Shown here: positions 1 through 7,492 of the stretch, piece after piece
How the letters are laid out: the number at the start of each line of letters is the position of its first letter
Position numbering within the stretch: position 1 is the stretch's first letter
Source: CAZCDS01 sp964497585
Lineage (GTDB): Bacteria; Desulfobacterota; Desulfomonilia; Desulfomonilales; Desulfomonilaceae
Direction: 5' to 3'
Assembly: GCA_964497585.1 (NCBI GenBank)
Contig: CAZCDS010000049.1
Span: 1 to 48,959, forward strand
DNA: 48,959 nt
Notes under the pieces: generated by a model
Seen by the model: only the letters and a program-made list of their open reading frames with translations
Told to the model about the DNA's origin: nothing
Database searches by the model: none
Translations under genes and position numbers: made by a program

Positions 1-58
1 GACTTGCAGTCGACACGTTGAAGCCACCGCCTTGCAGGCGGTGGAGCCTTCACTCCGC
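1..58 (+). mobile_element. Probable right end of an IS200/IS605-type element
   Basis: The first bases hold a perfect 8-bp stem, CCACCGCC (24-31) and GGCGGTGG (37-44), with a TTGCA loop. It is preceded by AAG and followed by AGCCTTCACT. Subterminal hairpins of this form mark the 3' ends of IS200/IS605 and IS1341-type elements carrying tnpB. The rest of the element would lie outside the window. A plain terminator is the alternative, but no T-run follows the stem. Confidence 0.5.
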
Positions 59-138
59 AGATAGACAAAGAAAAGTATGTTCTTCCCCGCAAGGATCTGA
101 TATGGTGAACGAAATAGACCGCTATTGAGGGACATCGG

Positions 139-1446
139 ATGGTAGGCAATGGTGAAAAGGAAAGAAAGACAATTCGCCCTGAATTTGATCGTTCAATCAT
201 GATTGATTTTCAGGGGGCCAAGATCACCTCGGACACGGGTTTCCTGTTGCTGAGGGCCATAGACGAGCGTTTCGGGATCTTGGGTCCAATCGAGAGTGAA
301 CTAGAGGATACCAGGTCCTGGATTCACAGCAACCATACCCAGCTTCAGATGGTCCGGCAGAGGGTATATCAGGTAGCTGCCGGGTATGAGGACTGCAACG
401 ATGCTGACTTTCTGCGAATTGATCCCGCTCTTCGACTCGCCATTGGCAAAGGAGACGAGGCCGGGGCCGGTCAGTCGCGTCTATCGAGGCTTGAGAATGA
501 GGTCTTGGGGACTGAAGCCGGATTGACGGCGCTCGAAAATGCTCTTACGAGGTCCAATGATGCGCTCATGAGGAGAAAGAAGAAGCGGCGGCTGATTGTA
601 GACGTTGATTCAACGGAAGATCCGGCTCACGGCAAGCAGGAGAACGTGGCGTTCAACGGTCATTTTGGGAAGAACTGCTTTCATCCGCTCTTTGCGTTTA
701 CCAGTGAGGGGGACTGCCTGAGGGCTAAACTCAGGCCCGGCAACGTTCATTCAGCCGATGGTGTTGTGGGCTTTCTCGATCCGATTGTGAAGCGGTATCG
801 ATCCCGCTTCATTCTGTTTTGGCTTCGGGGTGACGCGGCGTTTGCTGCTCCTGAGGTCTACGAGTATTGCGAGGGTGAGCGGGTCACGTACTTCATCAGG
901 CTTCCGGCCAATGCGGTGCTGAACAGACTCATCGACCCGTACTTGACACGCCCCGTGGGTAGGCCCCCGAAGAGTGGGATTCAGATCAGGCTGGTTGACT
1001 TCCGGTACCAGGCACAGACCTGGGAGAGGGAGCGTAGAGTGGTCGCCAAGACCGAGTGGCACGCTGGAGAGGTCTTCCCACGGATCGGCTTCATTGTGAC
1101 CAATTCCAAGCTGCCTGCCGGGAAGGTGGTCAAGGTGTACAACGGACGCGGCGATGTTGAGAACAGGATCAAGGAGGGGAAGAACACGCTGCGTTGGGAC
1201 AAAACGAGTTGCCATCGTTTCGCAGCCAACGAGGCCCGGTTGCTTGTGGGAGTCCTAGCCTACAACCTCCTGCACATGCTTCGGCAATTGTACCTCACGG
1301 GCGAAGAGGTTAAGCGGTCCATTGAATGGCTCATCAAGCGCCTGATCAAGGTGGGAGCGAAAGTTGCGTATCATGGTCGGAAGTGGCAAGTCCATGTGGC
1401 GTCGGCCTTCCCCTTGGCCCCATACTACCGAGCTGTCTTCGGGTGA
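139..1446 (+). CDS. IS1380-family DDE transposase
   Basis: This 435-residue protein is of usual length for IS1380-family transposases, which cut and paste their element with an RNase H-like DDE core. Candidate catalytic residues are D155/D157 in DVDSTED, D232 in LRGDAAF and E341 in the typical IS1380 block RGDVENRIKEGKN. The reading frame is intact, so the protein may be active. The ATG at 139 has no strong Shine-Dalgarno. Noncoding DNA downstream to about 1662 belongs to the element, because the same stretch recurs in a decayed copy at 4692-5050. No matching left inverted repeat could be found between 58 and 138, so the left end may be interrupted or truncated. Confidence 0.9.
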   Translation: MVGNGEKERKTIRPEFDRSIMIDFQGAKITSDTGFLLLRAIDERFGILGPIESELEDTRSWIHSNHTQLQMVRQRVYQVAAGYEDCNDADFLRIDPALRLAIGKGDEAGAGQSRLSRLENEVLGTEAGLTALENALTRSNDALMRRKKKRRLIVDVDSTEDPAHGKQENVAFNGHFGKNCFHPLFAFTSEGDCLRAKLRPGNVHSADGVVGFLDPIVKRYRSRFILFWLRGDAAFAAPEVYEYCEGERVTYFIRLPANAVLNRLIDPYLTRPVGRPPKSGIQIRLVDFRYQAQTWERERRVVAKTEWHAGEVFPRIGFIVTNSKLPAGKVVKVYNGRGDVENRIKEGKNTLRWDKTSCHRFAANEARLLVGVLAYNLLHMLRQLYLTGEEVKRSIEWLIKRLIKVGAKVAYHGRKWQVHVASAFPLAPYYRAVFG

Positions 1447-1662
1447 CGAGTACGGTGGAAAAGGCTTGACAGGGAGGCGGAGGGTCAAGTACGCCCAGAA
1501 TAAGGAGAAAAGGGGATTCTCTGGTACCATGGCGGAGGTTTTGTGGCTGTCTGGCCTTCCGTCGGACCATCCGAGGGCCTATTCGGTGTGAAGGGGACCT
1601 GCTTGGGACCGGATTGCAGGTCAAACACCCCGGAATCGGGAAGACCACCGCATAATTCCATT
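1447..1662 (+). mobile_element. 3' noncoding end and right terminal repeat of the IS1380 element
   Basis: Read on the minus strand from 1662, the end begins GGAATTATGCGGTGGTCTT. Related copies facing inward occur at 2218 (GAATTATGCGGAGGTCTT) and 4694 (GGAATTATGCCGCGGTCTT). The stretch just after the transposase stop also matches the decayed copy at 4692-5050, which supports assigning it to the element. No gene is seen here. Confidence 0.6.
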
Positions 1663-1842
1663 TCATAAGCGTGTGCAAAGAGTGATCCTGCCCGTCGAGA
1701 TTGCTGGAACCGGATATTTCGAGGCCTGATTCCGTATCAATTGGGGGCAGGTCAGGATCATATTGCACAAGAGAGTCGTCTGAGCTATTTTCAGAGCCAG
1801 GTGCTTCAATGCAGACGGTCTGTTTGCTTTCAGGAGGTTGCC

Positions 1843-2163
1843 ATGAATGGATTTCTTGCTGCCATCTGCCTCGGTCTGCTCGTTGGTGTGGCGGTGTCAG
1901 CCGAGGGTTCGCCCATCCCTGCACTGCCAGAGGAAGTTCAGGAAGCGCAAGAGGCGCTTACTGCTTGGCTTAATAACTTCAGAGACAAGACCCAGGACCA
2001 AATCGAAAAGCAACTCGGGTCTTCATCCGACAAAGGGACGTGGGAGTTGAGAGGAAGGCAAGAACTCATTCTCCGCTACAAGACTTCGGAGACCACTACT
2101 CTCCTTCTGCACTTCTTCGGTAACCAGGTGATTAAAGCATCTCTCCAAGTACTGTCAGAGTAA
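1843..2163 (+). CDS. Small secreted protein of unknown function
   Basis: This 106-residue protein has an N-terminal signal peptide (residues 1 to about 20, hydrophobic core AAICLGLLVGVAV). The short mature part contains an acidic, helix-prone stretch followed by likely beta strands (ELILRY, TTTLLLHFF, QVIKASLQVL). The ATG at 1843 is chosen because CAGGAGG lies five bases upstream; a longer frame from 1741 lacks a ribosome site. I do not recognise the family. The gene lies alone between the IS1380 right end and an IS1380-like terminal repeat at 2217, so it may have moved with, or been stranded by, insertion elements. Confidence 0.65.
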   Translation: MNGFLAAICLGLLVGVAVSAEGSPIPALPEEVQEAQEALTAWLNNFRDKTQDQIEKQLGSSSDKGTWELRGRQELILRYKTSETTTLLLHFFGNQVIKASLQVLSE

Positions 2164-2216
2164 GTCACCTGTATGTTATAGGCCCTGATAGTTGAAGGCA
2201 CAGTTTTCAGCTGACC

Positions 2217-2255
2217 TGAATTATGCGGAGGTCTTGCCATTCTGGGCCTTTTGGC
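2217..2255 (+). repeat. IS1380-like terminal repeat (copy B)
   Basis: GAATTATGCGGAGGTCTT is followed by a CCATTCTGGG-like segment, matching the right end of the IS1380 element at 1662 in inverted orientation and the end at 4694 in the same orientation. No IS1380 coding sequence follows directly; a PH-like membrane protein gene starts 90 bases inside. Confidence 0.5.
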
Positions 2256-2345
2256 ACCCGCAAAGGGTGGAGAGATTGCTCCTCCGACCACGAAAAGGTG
2301 TGTGTGGAGTGTCCCACGTGACCTGAAAGACTAAAGGGGACTCGC

Positions 2346-2894
2346 ATGAACATATCAGATGAGATGAAGATTGACCTCAGTAAAAAGAAATGTCTGTTGT
2401 ACATCGTGGGCTCGGCTGTGTTCGTGGTCCTTGGGTTTTGGTTGCTCAGTCTTGACTCGGAAGCAATCAGACCATTGCGGCTTTTTCTGAGTCCAATCCT
2501 GGTGCACGGGATCGGATGGGCCGGGGTGGTCTTCTTTGGTTTGTGTGGGATCGTTGGGGTGAGAAAGCTCTTCGACAAAAGGCCTGGACTCCGATTCACG
2601 AAGACCGGGCTCATTGATAACTCCAGCGGCGTTTCTGTCGGCCTGATTCCCTGGTCGGATATTTTGGGCACGGAAATTTACAGGATCCAGCGTCAACGGA
2701 TCTTGTTAGTTAAGGTCGCGAATCCGGAAAAGTACATCGAAACTGGGGGCCCCCTGAAACGTTGGGCCAAGAAGGCCAATTTCAAAATGTATGGGAGTCC
2801 AATTTCGATCTCATCCAATGCATTGAAAATTGACTTCGACAAACTTGTAGATGTATTCAATGCCTACATCTCAAGGTACGGCGTCAATGCCTGA
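2346..2894 (+). CDS. STM3941-like membrane protein with bacterial PH-like domain
   Basis: This 182-residue protein has two transmembrane helices near the N-terminus (about 17-36 and 48-68). A cytoplasmic beta-rich domain follows, including GLIDNSSGVSVGLIPWSDI, which is typical of small bacterial PH-like (STM3941-family) proteins. Their role is unknown; similar domains act in membrane protein assemblies. A ribosome site AAGGGG precedes the ATG by about seven bases. No operon partner is visible. The gene sits between two inward-facing copies of an IS1380-like terminal repeat (2217 and about 3127), so it could be cargo of a small cassette. The family assignment is from recollection of sequence style and is fairly, not fully, sure. 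Confidence 0.7.
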   Translation: MNISDEMKIDLSKKKCLLYIVGSAVFVVLGFWLLSLDSEAIRPLRLFLSPILVHGIGWAGVVFFGLCGIVGVRKLFDKRPGLRFTKTGLIDNSSGVSVGLIPWSDILGTEIYRIQRQRILLVKVANPEKYIETGGPLKRWAKKANFKMYGSPISISSNALKIDFDKLVDVFNAYISRYGVNA

Positions 2895-3077
2895 CAACTA
2901 GCTGAACCCGACCGGCTCGCTGCAGAGAGGTGCGGTATTCTTGTCCTTAGGGCGGCGGCCAATGTTCTCGAGCCTGCTATTGGATAAGAAAAGGGGAAAG
3001 AAAAGCGGTCAGGTCTCGCCTTGGCTTATCTTTGGGAGCTCAGGCGGGATCTTGGTCAATCCACGGACGCTAACGCC

Positions 3078-3127
3078 AATTGGCTATGGTGTCACCCGAT
3101 TTCGTGTGACCGGCGCATAATTCGGAA
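3078..3127 (-). repeat. Possible IS1380-like terminal repeat (copy D) with a palindrome
   Basis: On the minus strand from 3127 the sequence reads CGAATTATGCGCCGGTC, sharing GAATTATGCG with the terminal repeats at 1662, 2217 and 4694. It faces the copy at 2217. It includes a near-palindrome at 3091-3110 (GTCAC...GTGAC arms), whose core CGAAATCGGGTG recurs at 6701-6712. The match is short, so the assignment is tentative. Confidence 0.3.
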
Positions 3128-3195
3128 TACCACCTCTGACCATGAACCGAGACTTTGGCCCCGACCTTGATCGGACGCTTGATGGTGCTAAAAGG
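3128..3195 (-). pseudogene. Remnant of IS1380 transposase C-terminus
   Basis: The minus strand encodes IKRPIKVGAKVSVHGQRW, which matches IKRLIKVGAKVAYHGRKW near the C-terminus of the intact transposase at 139-1446. No other part of the transposase was recognised nearby, so this is a short relic. Immediately downstream (minus strand) comes the terminal-repeat-like copy D. Confidence 0.65.
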
Positions 3196-3257
3196 GGCGG
3201 TCTTTCTCTTCTTGGCCACGGAGATCCGATTGCTTGGTTCCGTTGAGAAGAAGGCCA

Positions 3258-3520
3258 GTTTCAAAATCCAGAATTGCTCAGATCGTCTCTCAGGTGGCTT
3301 CTCGTCCGTTTCCGTCTTCGTGACGGCGCTCAGTCTTTGCCTCTCCAAACAGGCGATGAGCAGAAACGCATGTGAAGACACATAGATGCGCTAAGTAATA
3401 GTTATTATGTAAGTATTGGGTTGAAACGGGTATGTTGAACTATTCCCGATCTTAGAACATCGCTCAGAATTCAGCGGACGGCCTCTCAGAACGAATCTCA
3501 GGCTTTGCCAGCCTATGAAT
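3258..3520. repeat. Degenerate dispersed repeat, copy 1
   Basis: This noncoding stretch aligns over about 250 bases with 43635-43885. Both copies share, in order, a GATCGTCTCTCA-like start, CTTCTCGTCC, GTGAAGACA, the AT-rich word TAATAGTTATTA, TGAAACGG, GAACTATT or GACTATT, GCTCAGAATT, and a closing GAATCTC. No gene is seen in it. On the minus strand the first part reads TETDEKPPERRSEQF, so it may descend from a coding sequence. What it is remains unknown. Confidence 0.5.
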
Positions 3521-3688
3521 CTTCAGCTTTTCGGCCTGGTCGGTCTTCGTCATGGCTATAGATTCCAAAACAGAGCCTTAAATCCCAGCGGAGAAAAGCT
3601 GAACGTTGCCCTATTCGGATGAGGGGGAACAAGCTGACACCTCCACCGACCTACGGCCGACCGTCAATCCTAACGGGTCACACTGATC

Positions 3689-4675
3689 TCATTCCTTGGC
3701 GCCTGAGGCCCTCAGAATCGACTCCACTCCCTTTTGATTCTCCATGGCAGCCAATTGCAGCGCTGTCCACCGATACCTGTTCTCAATGCTCAGGTCCGCG
3801 CCCTTTTCCACGAGGAGCTTCACCATGTCTTCATGTCCGTTCTTGGCCGCAAACATCAGTGCGGTGGCTCCCTGTTTCCATTCTCGAGTATCAATCTTGG
3901 CGCCGTGGGAGAGGAGAGCTCGGCAAACCTCCACGTTTCCCGTCTTTGATGCCGCCATGAGCGGCGTTCGTCCACCTGCCGCCACTGAGTTGGCATCCGC
4001 TCCTTCAGACAGGAGCCTTCTCACAGTTTCAGTGTCTCCAGCCAAGCAGGCTTTATAAAGAGCAGCACTCTGGGAGGGCTTGTTTAGCTTGTGGGTTCTT
4101 CCGGTCCCAGTGTCCTTCACAGAGCCAATCCCGTAGAGAAACTCGTACCCTTCTGGAGTCACGCGGAATGTGAGCGGATCCCTTGGATCGGAATCGTATT
4201 CGTAGCAAAACATGGAAACCTTGCCTACAATTTTGTGAATGGCCCCTCCTTTCTTGACACACCACTCCTTGATCCACGCGCCTCCGCTGAAATTGGGCTT
4301 GAGTTCCAGATCCACGGGAATGCCGCCGCCCTCGATCCTCACCTCGATCCCAGAGTACACAAGAACCGTGCAATCGTTGGCCCCATAAATCATCGTTGTG
4401 GGTAAGCCGAATCTCGTATAGCCCGATACGACATGCCGGCGTTTTACGTCATTGGTCACATACGTGTAGTCCATTGTCTTCTCAGAGCGGAGCTCCATCA
4501 CGAGATCCGTCCTGGAACTTGGAGTTGCGACAGGCTTCTCTAGCACCAGTGGCTTACCGTCTGCCGACAATGCCACAAGAGCGGTCAACACCAGTCCTGT
4601 GAACACGACAGTCAAGATTCCCGCAACCCCTGCGTTGGTTCGCCAACGGCACGATTCCCCCTCCGATGCAATCAT
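3689..4675 (-). CDS. Membrane-anchored or exported ankyrin-repeat protein with a shared N-terminal module
   Basis: This 328-residue protein has an N-terminal hydrophobic segment (about residues 14-36), probably a signal anchor. A module at about 60-200 is not recognised as a named domain. Its core (GAIHKIVGKV, YEYDSDPRDPLTFRVTPEGY) clearly matches GAIHRLMGKV and YEFDSDPKDPLTFKMTSEGY in the HEAT-repeat protein at 17200-20187. Four ankyrin repeats fill residues 202-328, with the usual TPLMAA, GHEDMVKLL and GADL signatures; these usually bind protein partners. The ATG at 4675 follows GGGAGG by six bases. The gene begins only about 17 bases from the end of a decayed IS1380 element, so its original promoter may have been replaced. 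Confidence 0.85.
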   Translation of the reverse strand: MIASEGESCRWRTNAGVAGILTVVFTGLVLTALVALSADGKPLVLEKPVATPSSRTDLVMELRSEKTMDYTYVTNDVKRRHVVSGYTRFGLPTTMIYGANDCTVLVYSGIEVRIEGGGIPVDLELKPNFSGGAWIKEWCVKKGGAIHKIVGKVSMFCYEYDSDPRDPLTFRVTPEGYEFLYGIGSVKDTGTGRTHKLNKPSQSAALYKACLAGDTETVRRLLSEGADANSVAAGGRTPLMAASKTGNVEVCRALLSHGAKIDTREWKQGATALMFAAKNGHEDMVKLLVEKGADLSIENRYRWTALQLAAMENQKGVESILRASGAKE

Positions 4676-4691
4676 GTTTGCCTCCCACGAG

Positions 4692-5050
4692 CCGGAATTA
4701 TGCCGCGGTCTTGGCAATTCTGGGGCGTTTCCCCCTGAGTCAGGTCATGGCAGTCTGGACCAGCCGGGTAGAAAGACCCCCCATGGCCTCTCAAGAGGCA
4801 GGAGGCTGGCAAGGCCAGCGGCATATTACTGAAAAGGCTTTTTGTTTTGCTGTTCTGGAGCGTACCTCATGCTCCCTCCCATGGTCAACCGGATTGTTCC
4901 ACCACGGTCGTCACTCGAACACAGCCCGGCAATGAAGGGTTTAAGGGCCCGCCGACGCAACGCGAACATACCATCTCCGACCATGATTCGGGGCTTTGGC
5001 TCCCACGTCGGTCAGACAATTGATAAGTGTGGATGCTGGCTGTATGACTA
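4692..5050 (-). mobile_element. Decayed 3' end of an IS1380 element
   Basis: On the minus strand the stretch reproduces the C-terminal transposase codons (VGAKAPNHGRRW, compare VGAKVAYHGRKW), then a TTCGAGTGACGA segment matching TTCGGGTGACGA around the intact stop codon. The 3' noncoding region follows, and finally the terminal repeat GGAATTATGCCGCGGTCTT at 4694. The distance from the VGAK codons to the end, about 315 bases, equals that of the intact element. The 5' part is absent beyond about 5050. Confidence 0.75.
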
Positions 5051-5260
5051 AGTTCACTATCCGGTACAACTGCACAACGGCGTCCAGACATGCTCTCGAC
5101 CTCTATTCCACACGACAAATCGTTCAGATCGCGTCTCACGGCTTGTGAGAGCGAGTCTCAGGCCTCAACCGATGCCAAATCTCAAAGGCGACGAGCTGAA
5201 GGAATCCTGCGACACTCCGTGCTCAGACGCCGGCCGAACAACCTTGAACATTTTCCGCTG

Positions 5261-5332
5261 TGATAATCTCAACGGGGGAGACCAAATTCCTTTGATAATC
5301 GCAAAAGCGCTTTCAGAATTCCTTTGATTATC
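5261..5332 (+). repeat. Iteron-like TGATWATC repeats at 32-bp spacing
   Basis: TGATAATC occurs at 5261-5268 and 5293-5300, and TGATTATC at 5325-5332, so the starts are exactly 32 bases apart. The last two are longer matches, AATTCCTTTGATWATC. The stretch is AT-rich and lies just beyond the 3' end of the winged-helix replication-like gene at 5381-5998. Three regularly phased repeats next to such a gene resemble plasmid iterons or operator arrays. Confidence 0.5.
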
Positions 5333-5380
5333 ACACATCTCATATATGTACCATCTGTCTGGCTCTAATTTGCGAATCTA

Positions 5381-5998
5381 TTATTGTGCTGCTTCAATCA
5401 GTTCCGGGAATAACTCCAGTTGTGTGTAGCCCCCGAATTCCTTCTCGTTATGAACAGACCTGGATTTATTGAACTGGATGATGTTCGGGTAGTGACAGTA
5501 GCCCGGCAAAGGGCCATCGTAACAGGGAGTTCCATCCTCGTTGAACAGAGCACCGGAGTTGTAGGTGCGCCAGCGGTCAGAGTATCTGAACCGACCTGCC
5601 TTGACGAAGGTTCCTGTTTGAACCACGTCCAAGAATCCCAACTCGACGAGCTTCCTCTTAGCCTTGCTGATAGTCTCCTCTCCTTTGATTCCTCGCTCCT
5701 GCAAATATTTCGTGGGAAGGCCGAACTCTCCCAGGTTCAGCAAGTAGCCAAGCCCGCATTTCAATAGACTGTCTCTCGGGATGCTCTCCCGTTTCTTGGC
5801 GCTTCTCGGAGCGTATCGGATCTGAGCCATGGATTCCAGTAGTACGAGCTTCTCTGATTTGCTGAGGGCGTGGAAGGCTTCGCCGTTCCACATCTCCATG
5901 GGGACAAGGATGAACCCGCCCTCCTGCTTTGCTTTCCTCCTCCTTTCTGATCGCCATTCTTCAATGGTCTTCGGTCTACCTTTTTGGTTGGTTGCCAT
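5381..5998 (-). CDS. Winged-helix DNA-binding protein, replication-initiator-like
   Basis: This 205-residue protein has a basic N-terminus (WRSERRRKAKQ). Its central region resembles the winged-helix proteins of phages and integrative elements: FILVPMEMW, then FHALSKSEKLVLLES, then the recognition-helix-like GEETISKAKRKLVELGFL followed by a beta wing (TFVKAGRFRYSDRW). Such proteins often act in replication initiation or its control. The ATG at 5998 follows AAGGAGG; an upstream frame extension to 6037 lacks a ribosome site. A small HTH gene lies 58 bases upstream in the same direction, probably in one operon, and iteron-like repeats lie just downstream. Local AT content is higher than in the flanking genes, in keeping with transfer. 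The exact function is inferred. Confidence 0.6.
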   Translation of the reverse strand: MATNQKGRPKTIEEWRSERRRKAKQEGGFILVPMEMWNGEAFHALSKSEKLVLLESMAQIRYAPRSAKKRESIPRDSLLKCGLGYLLNLGEFGLPTKYLQERGIKGEETISKAKRKLVELGFLDVVQTGTFVKAGRFRYSDRWRTYNSGALFNEDGTPCYDGPLPGYCHYPNIIQFNKSRSVHNEKEFGGYTQLELFPELIEAAQ

Positions 5999-6056
5999 AG
6001 TTGCCTCCTTGGGCGGCGGGGCCATAGGGCTTAGCACCGCCCGCTCTTTCCTCTAT

Positions 6057-6302
6057 TTATTTCTCCGCGTTGTTCACACGGATTTGTGCGAACGCCTTCT
6101 GAATAGGCGTTCCTGAGTTGATGAGATCGGTCACCTCTCTCAAGCGCTCGATTTCTTCCTCAGTGAGCAGTCGTGCTTCCACGTCACCGAGTAGCGCCCG
6201 ATACTCGGGCTGGAAATGGCCGTAGCTCAGCGAACGCTGCAACCGGGCTGGGTTGATGTTCAGCAGCCGAGCGGCTGCCGTTGCGCTGTATAAGGTCTTC
6301 AT
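6057..6302 (-). CDS. Small helix-turn-helix protein
   Basis: This 81-residue protein opens with a MerR or excisionase-type helix-turn-helix: LYSATAAARLLNINPARLQRSL, followed by wing and linker residues and LTEEEIERLREV. Proteins of this type are excisionases or small repressors of mobile elements. The ATG at 6302 is chosen because AAGGAGG lies seven bases upstream; a longer frame to 6731 shows no ribosome site and poor coding character. It precedes the replication-like gene in the same direction. Two copies of a TAAAGATATCTTA dyad lie 200-300 bases upstream and could be its operators. Confidence 0.65.
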   Translation of the reverse strand: MKTLYSATAAARLLNINPARLQRSLSYGHFQPEYRALLGDVEARLLTEEEIERLREVTDLINSGTPIQKAFAQIRVNNAEK

Positions 6303-7492
6303 TCTACTCCTCCTTGGGACTACAATTGCCCATGTGTGTGAGCTGTGTCCCTCCGCCATAGGCACAAGGTTAGTTCTTGCGGGTGCATTGGCTTGTGCGG
6401 TCCCGCCCGCCACATGGCGGACATGCCGACAAGAAGGCACGCAGACAACTGGACTTGGATATGAGTCAGATCTGAATATCGGAAAATCGGTGATAAAGAA
6501 TAAAGATATCTTAGAGTTAAAGGCGAGTATCTTGATGTGCTTGTTGAGACGCCTCAGCTCCGGGAAGGTTCCCAAGAGAACGAAAAAACAATAAAGATAT
6601 CTTACCTTTAATCTGCGGATAGTCCCGTGTATCAGATTGGGTTCTGTCCCCTCAGCTGTGGAGCCAACATCCCGCCCGTTACGCATGTTCGTGCACCACT
6701 CGAAATCGGGTGACTGAATGACTGAACACAAGCCCCAAAGTCGAAGGGTTTCTCGTCAACAGAGGACAGATTCCTTCAACTGCCCTCAAAATGAGTGAGT
6801 TGCTTCACGTTCTTTTTGACCGGCATCTTCAGGGGTCGTCAATTTGACGATCCCCCATCAGCTCGACGGTAGTCGTCTTACCTGCACCGCCAAATTGACG
6901 GTGCAGGTGACATCATCGGCGAAGCCCTTTAGATTGTTTTCTCTTAGCTTGATAGTTGGTTTCCCCCCCGTGGTCCTCGATACGAGGACACGGCTGATAT
7001 CATAAGTGAATTCATACATCAGGAGTCAAAAATTTGGTACTCCATCCCATCCTCAGCCACCCTTCTACAGTGAATTCAGCCATGACGGGCCAACCCTTCA
7101 AAAAAAGACGGTTTTCATGGAACTATGAGGTACTTTGCCCGGTATGCTCCGAAGAAAAAGCCGATCCGCTCCGATTTTGTCCCATCTTCGCCTCACCATA
7201 GTAACCCGAGAGTTCCTGTCGGCCTACTGAACCTTATCCTGGAAGTGATCCTGGATGTTCCAGGTTTACATGGTTCTTGTCCATGCCCTTGATATACCAG
7301 CCTTTTGAGGGCTCGGCGGCGAGCGGGGACGGGTCGGCAGGAAGACCGCAAAACCCGGGTCCGCAGAAAAATTTGTCACAACGACCCAGGATGTGAGAAT
7401 ATTATTACTAGGAAAAAGGCTTCAATCAGATGAGGCCGTCCCAACTCGTCTACCAAAATCACCTTAGTCCCGAATCTTCGCGGAGGGAATCG
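6303..7492. other. Long noncoding region with hairpins
   Basis: Apart from the twin dyads at 6499-6604 no gene is supported in this 1.2-kb stretch. Three inverted repeats lie close together. The first, 6832-6855, has arms GGGGTCGTCAA and TTGACGATCCCC. The second, 6880-6908, has arms ACCTGCACCG and CGGTGCAGGT. The third, 6973-6989, has arms GTCCTCG and CGAGGAC. None carries a clear T-run, so they are not obvious terminators. The promoter of the first TPR-CHAT gene must lie in the right part. Confidence 0.5.
6499..6604. promoter_or_regulatory. Twin AATAAAGATATCTTA repeats upstream of the HTH gene
   Basis: The 15-base word AATAAAGATATCTTA occurs at 6499-6513 and 6590-6604. It is a near-palindrome centred on GATATC. 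The first copy is followed by GTTAAAGG and the second by CCTTTAA, giving further inverted symmetry. The stretch is AT-rich and lies upstream of the minus-strand HTH gene, so operators or an origin-like site are plausible. Confidence 0.4.

Noticed and set aside
1346..1924. 192-codon minus-strand frame across the IS1380 right end
   Set aside because: It spans the transposase end, the IS border and a separate plus-strand gene, so it cannot be a single conserved protein.
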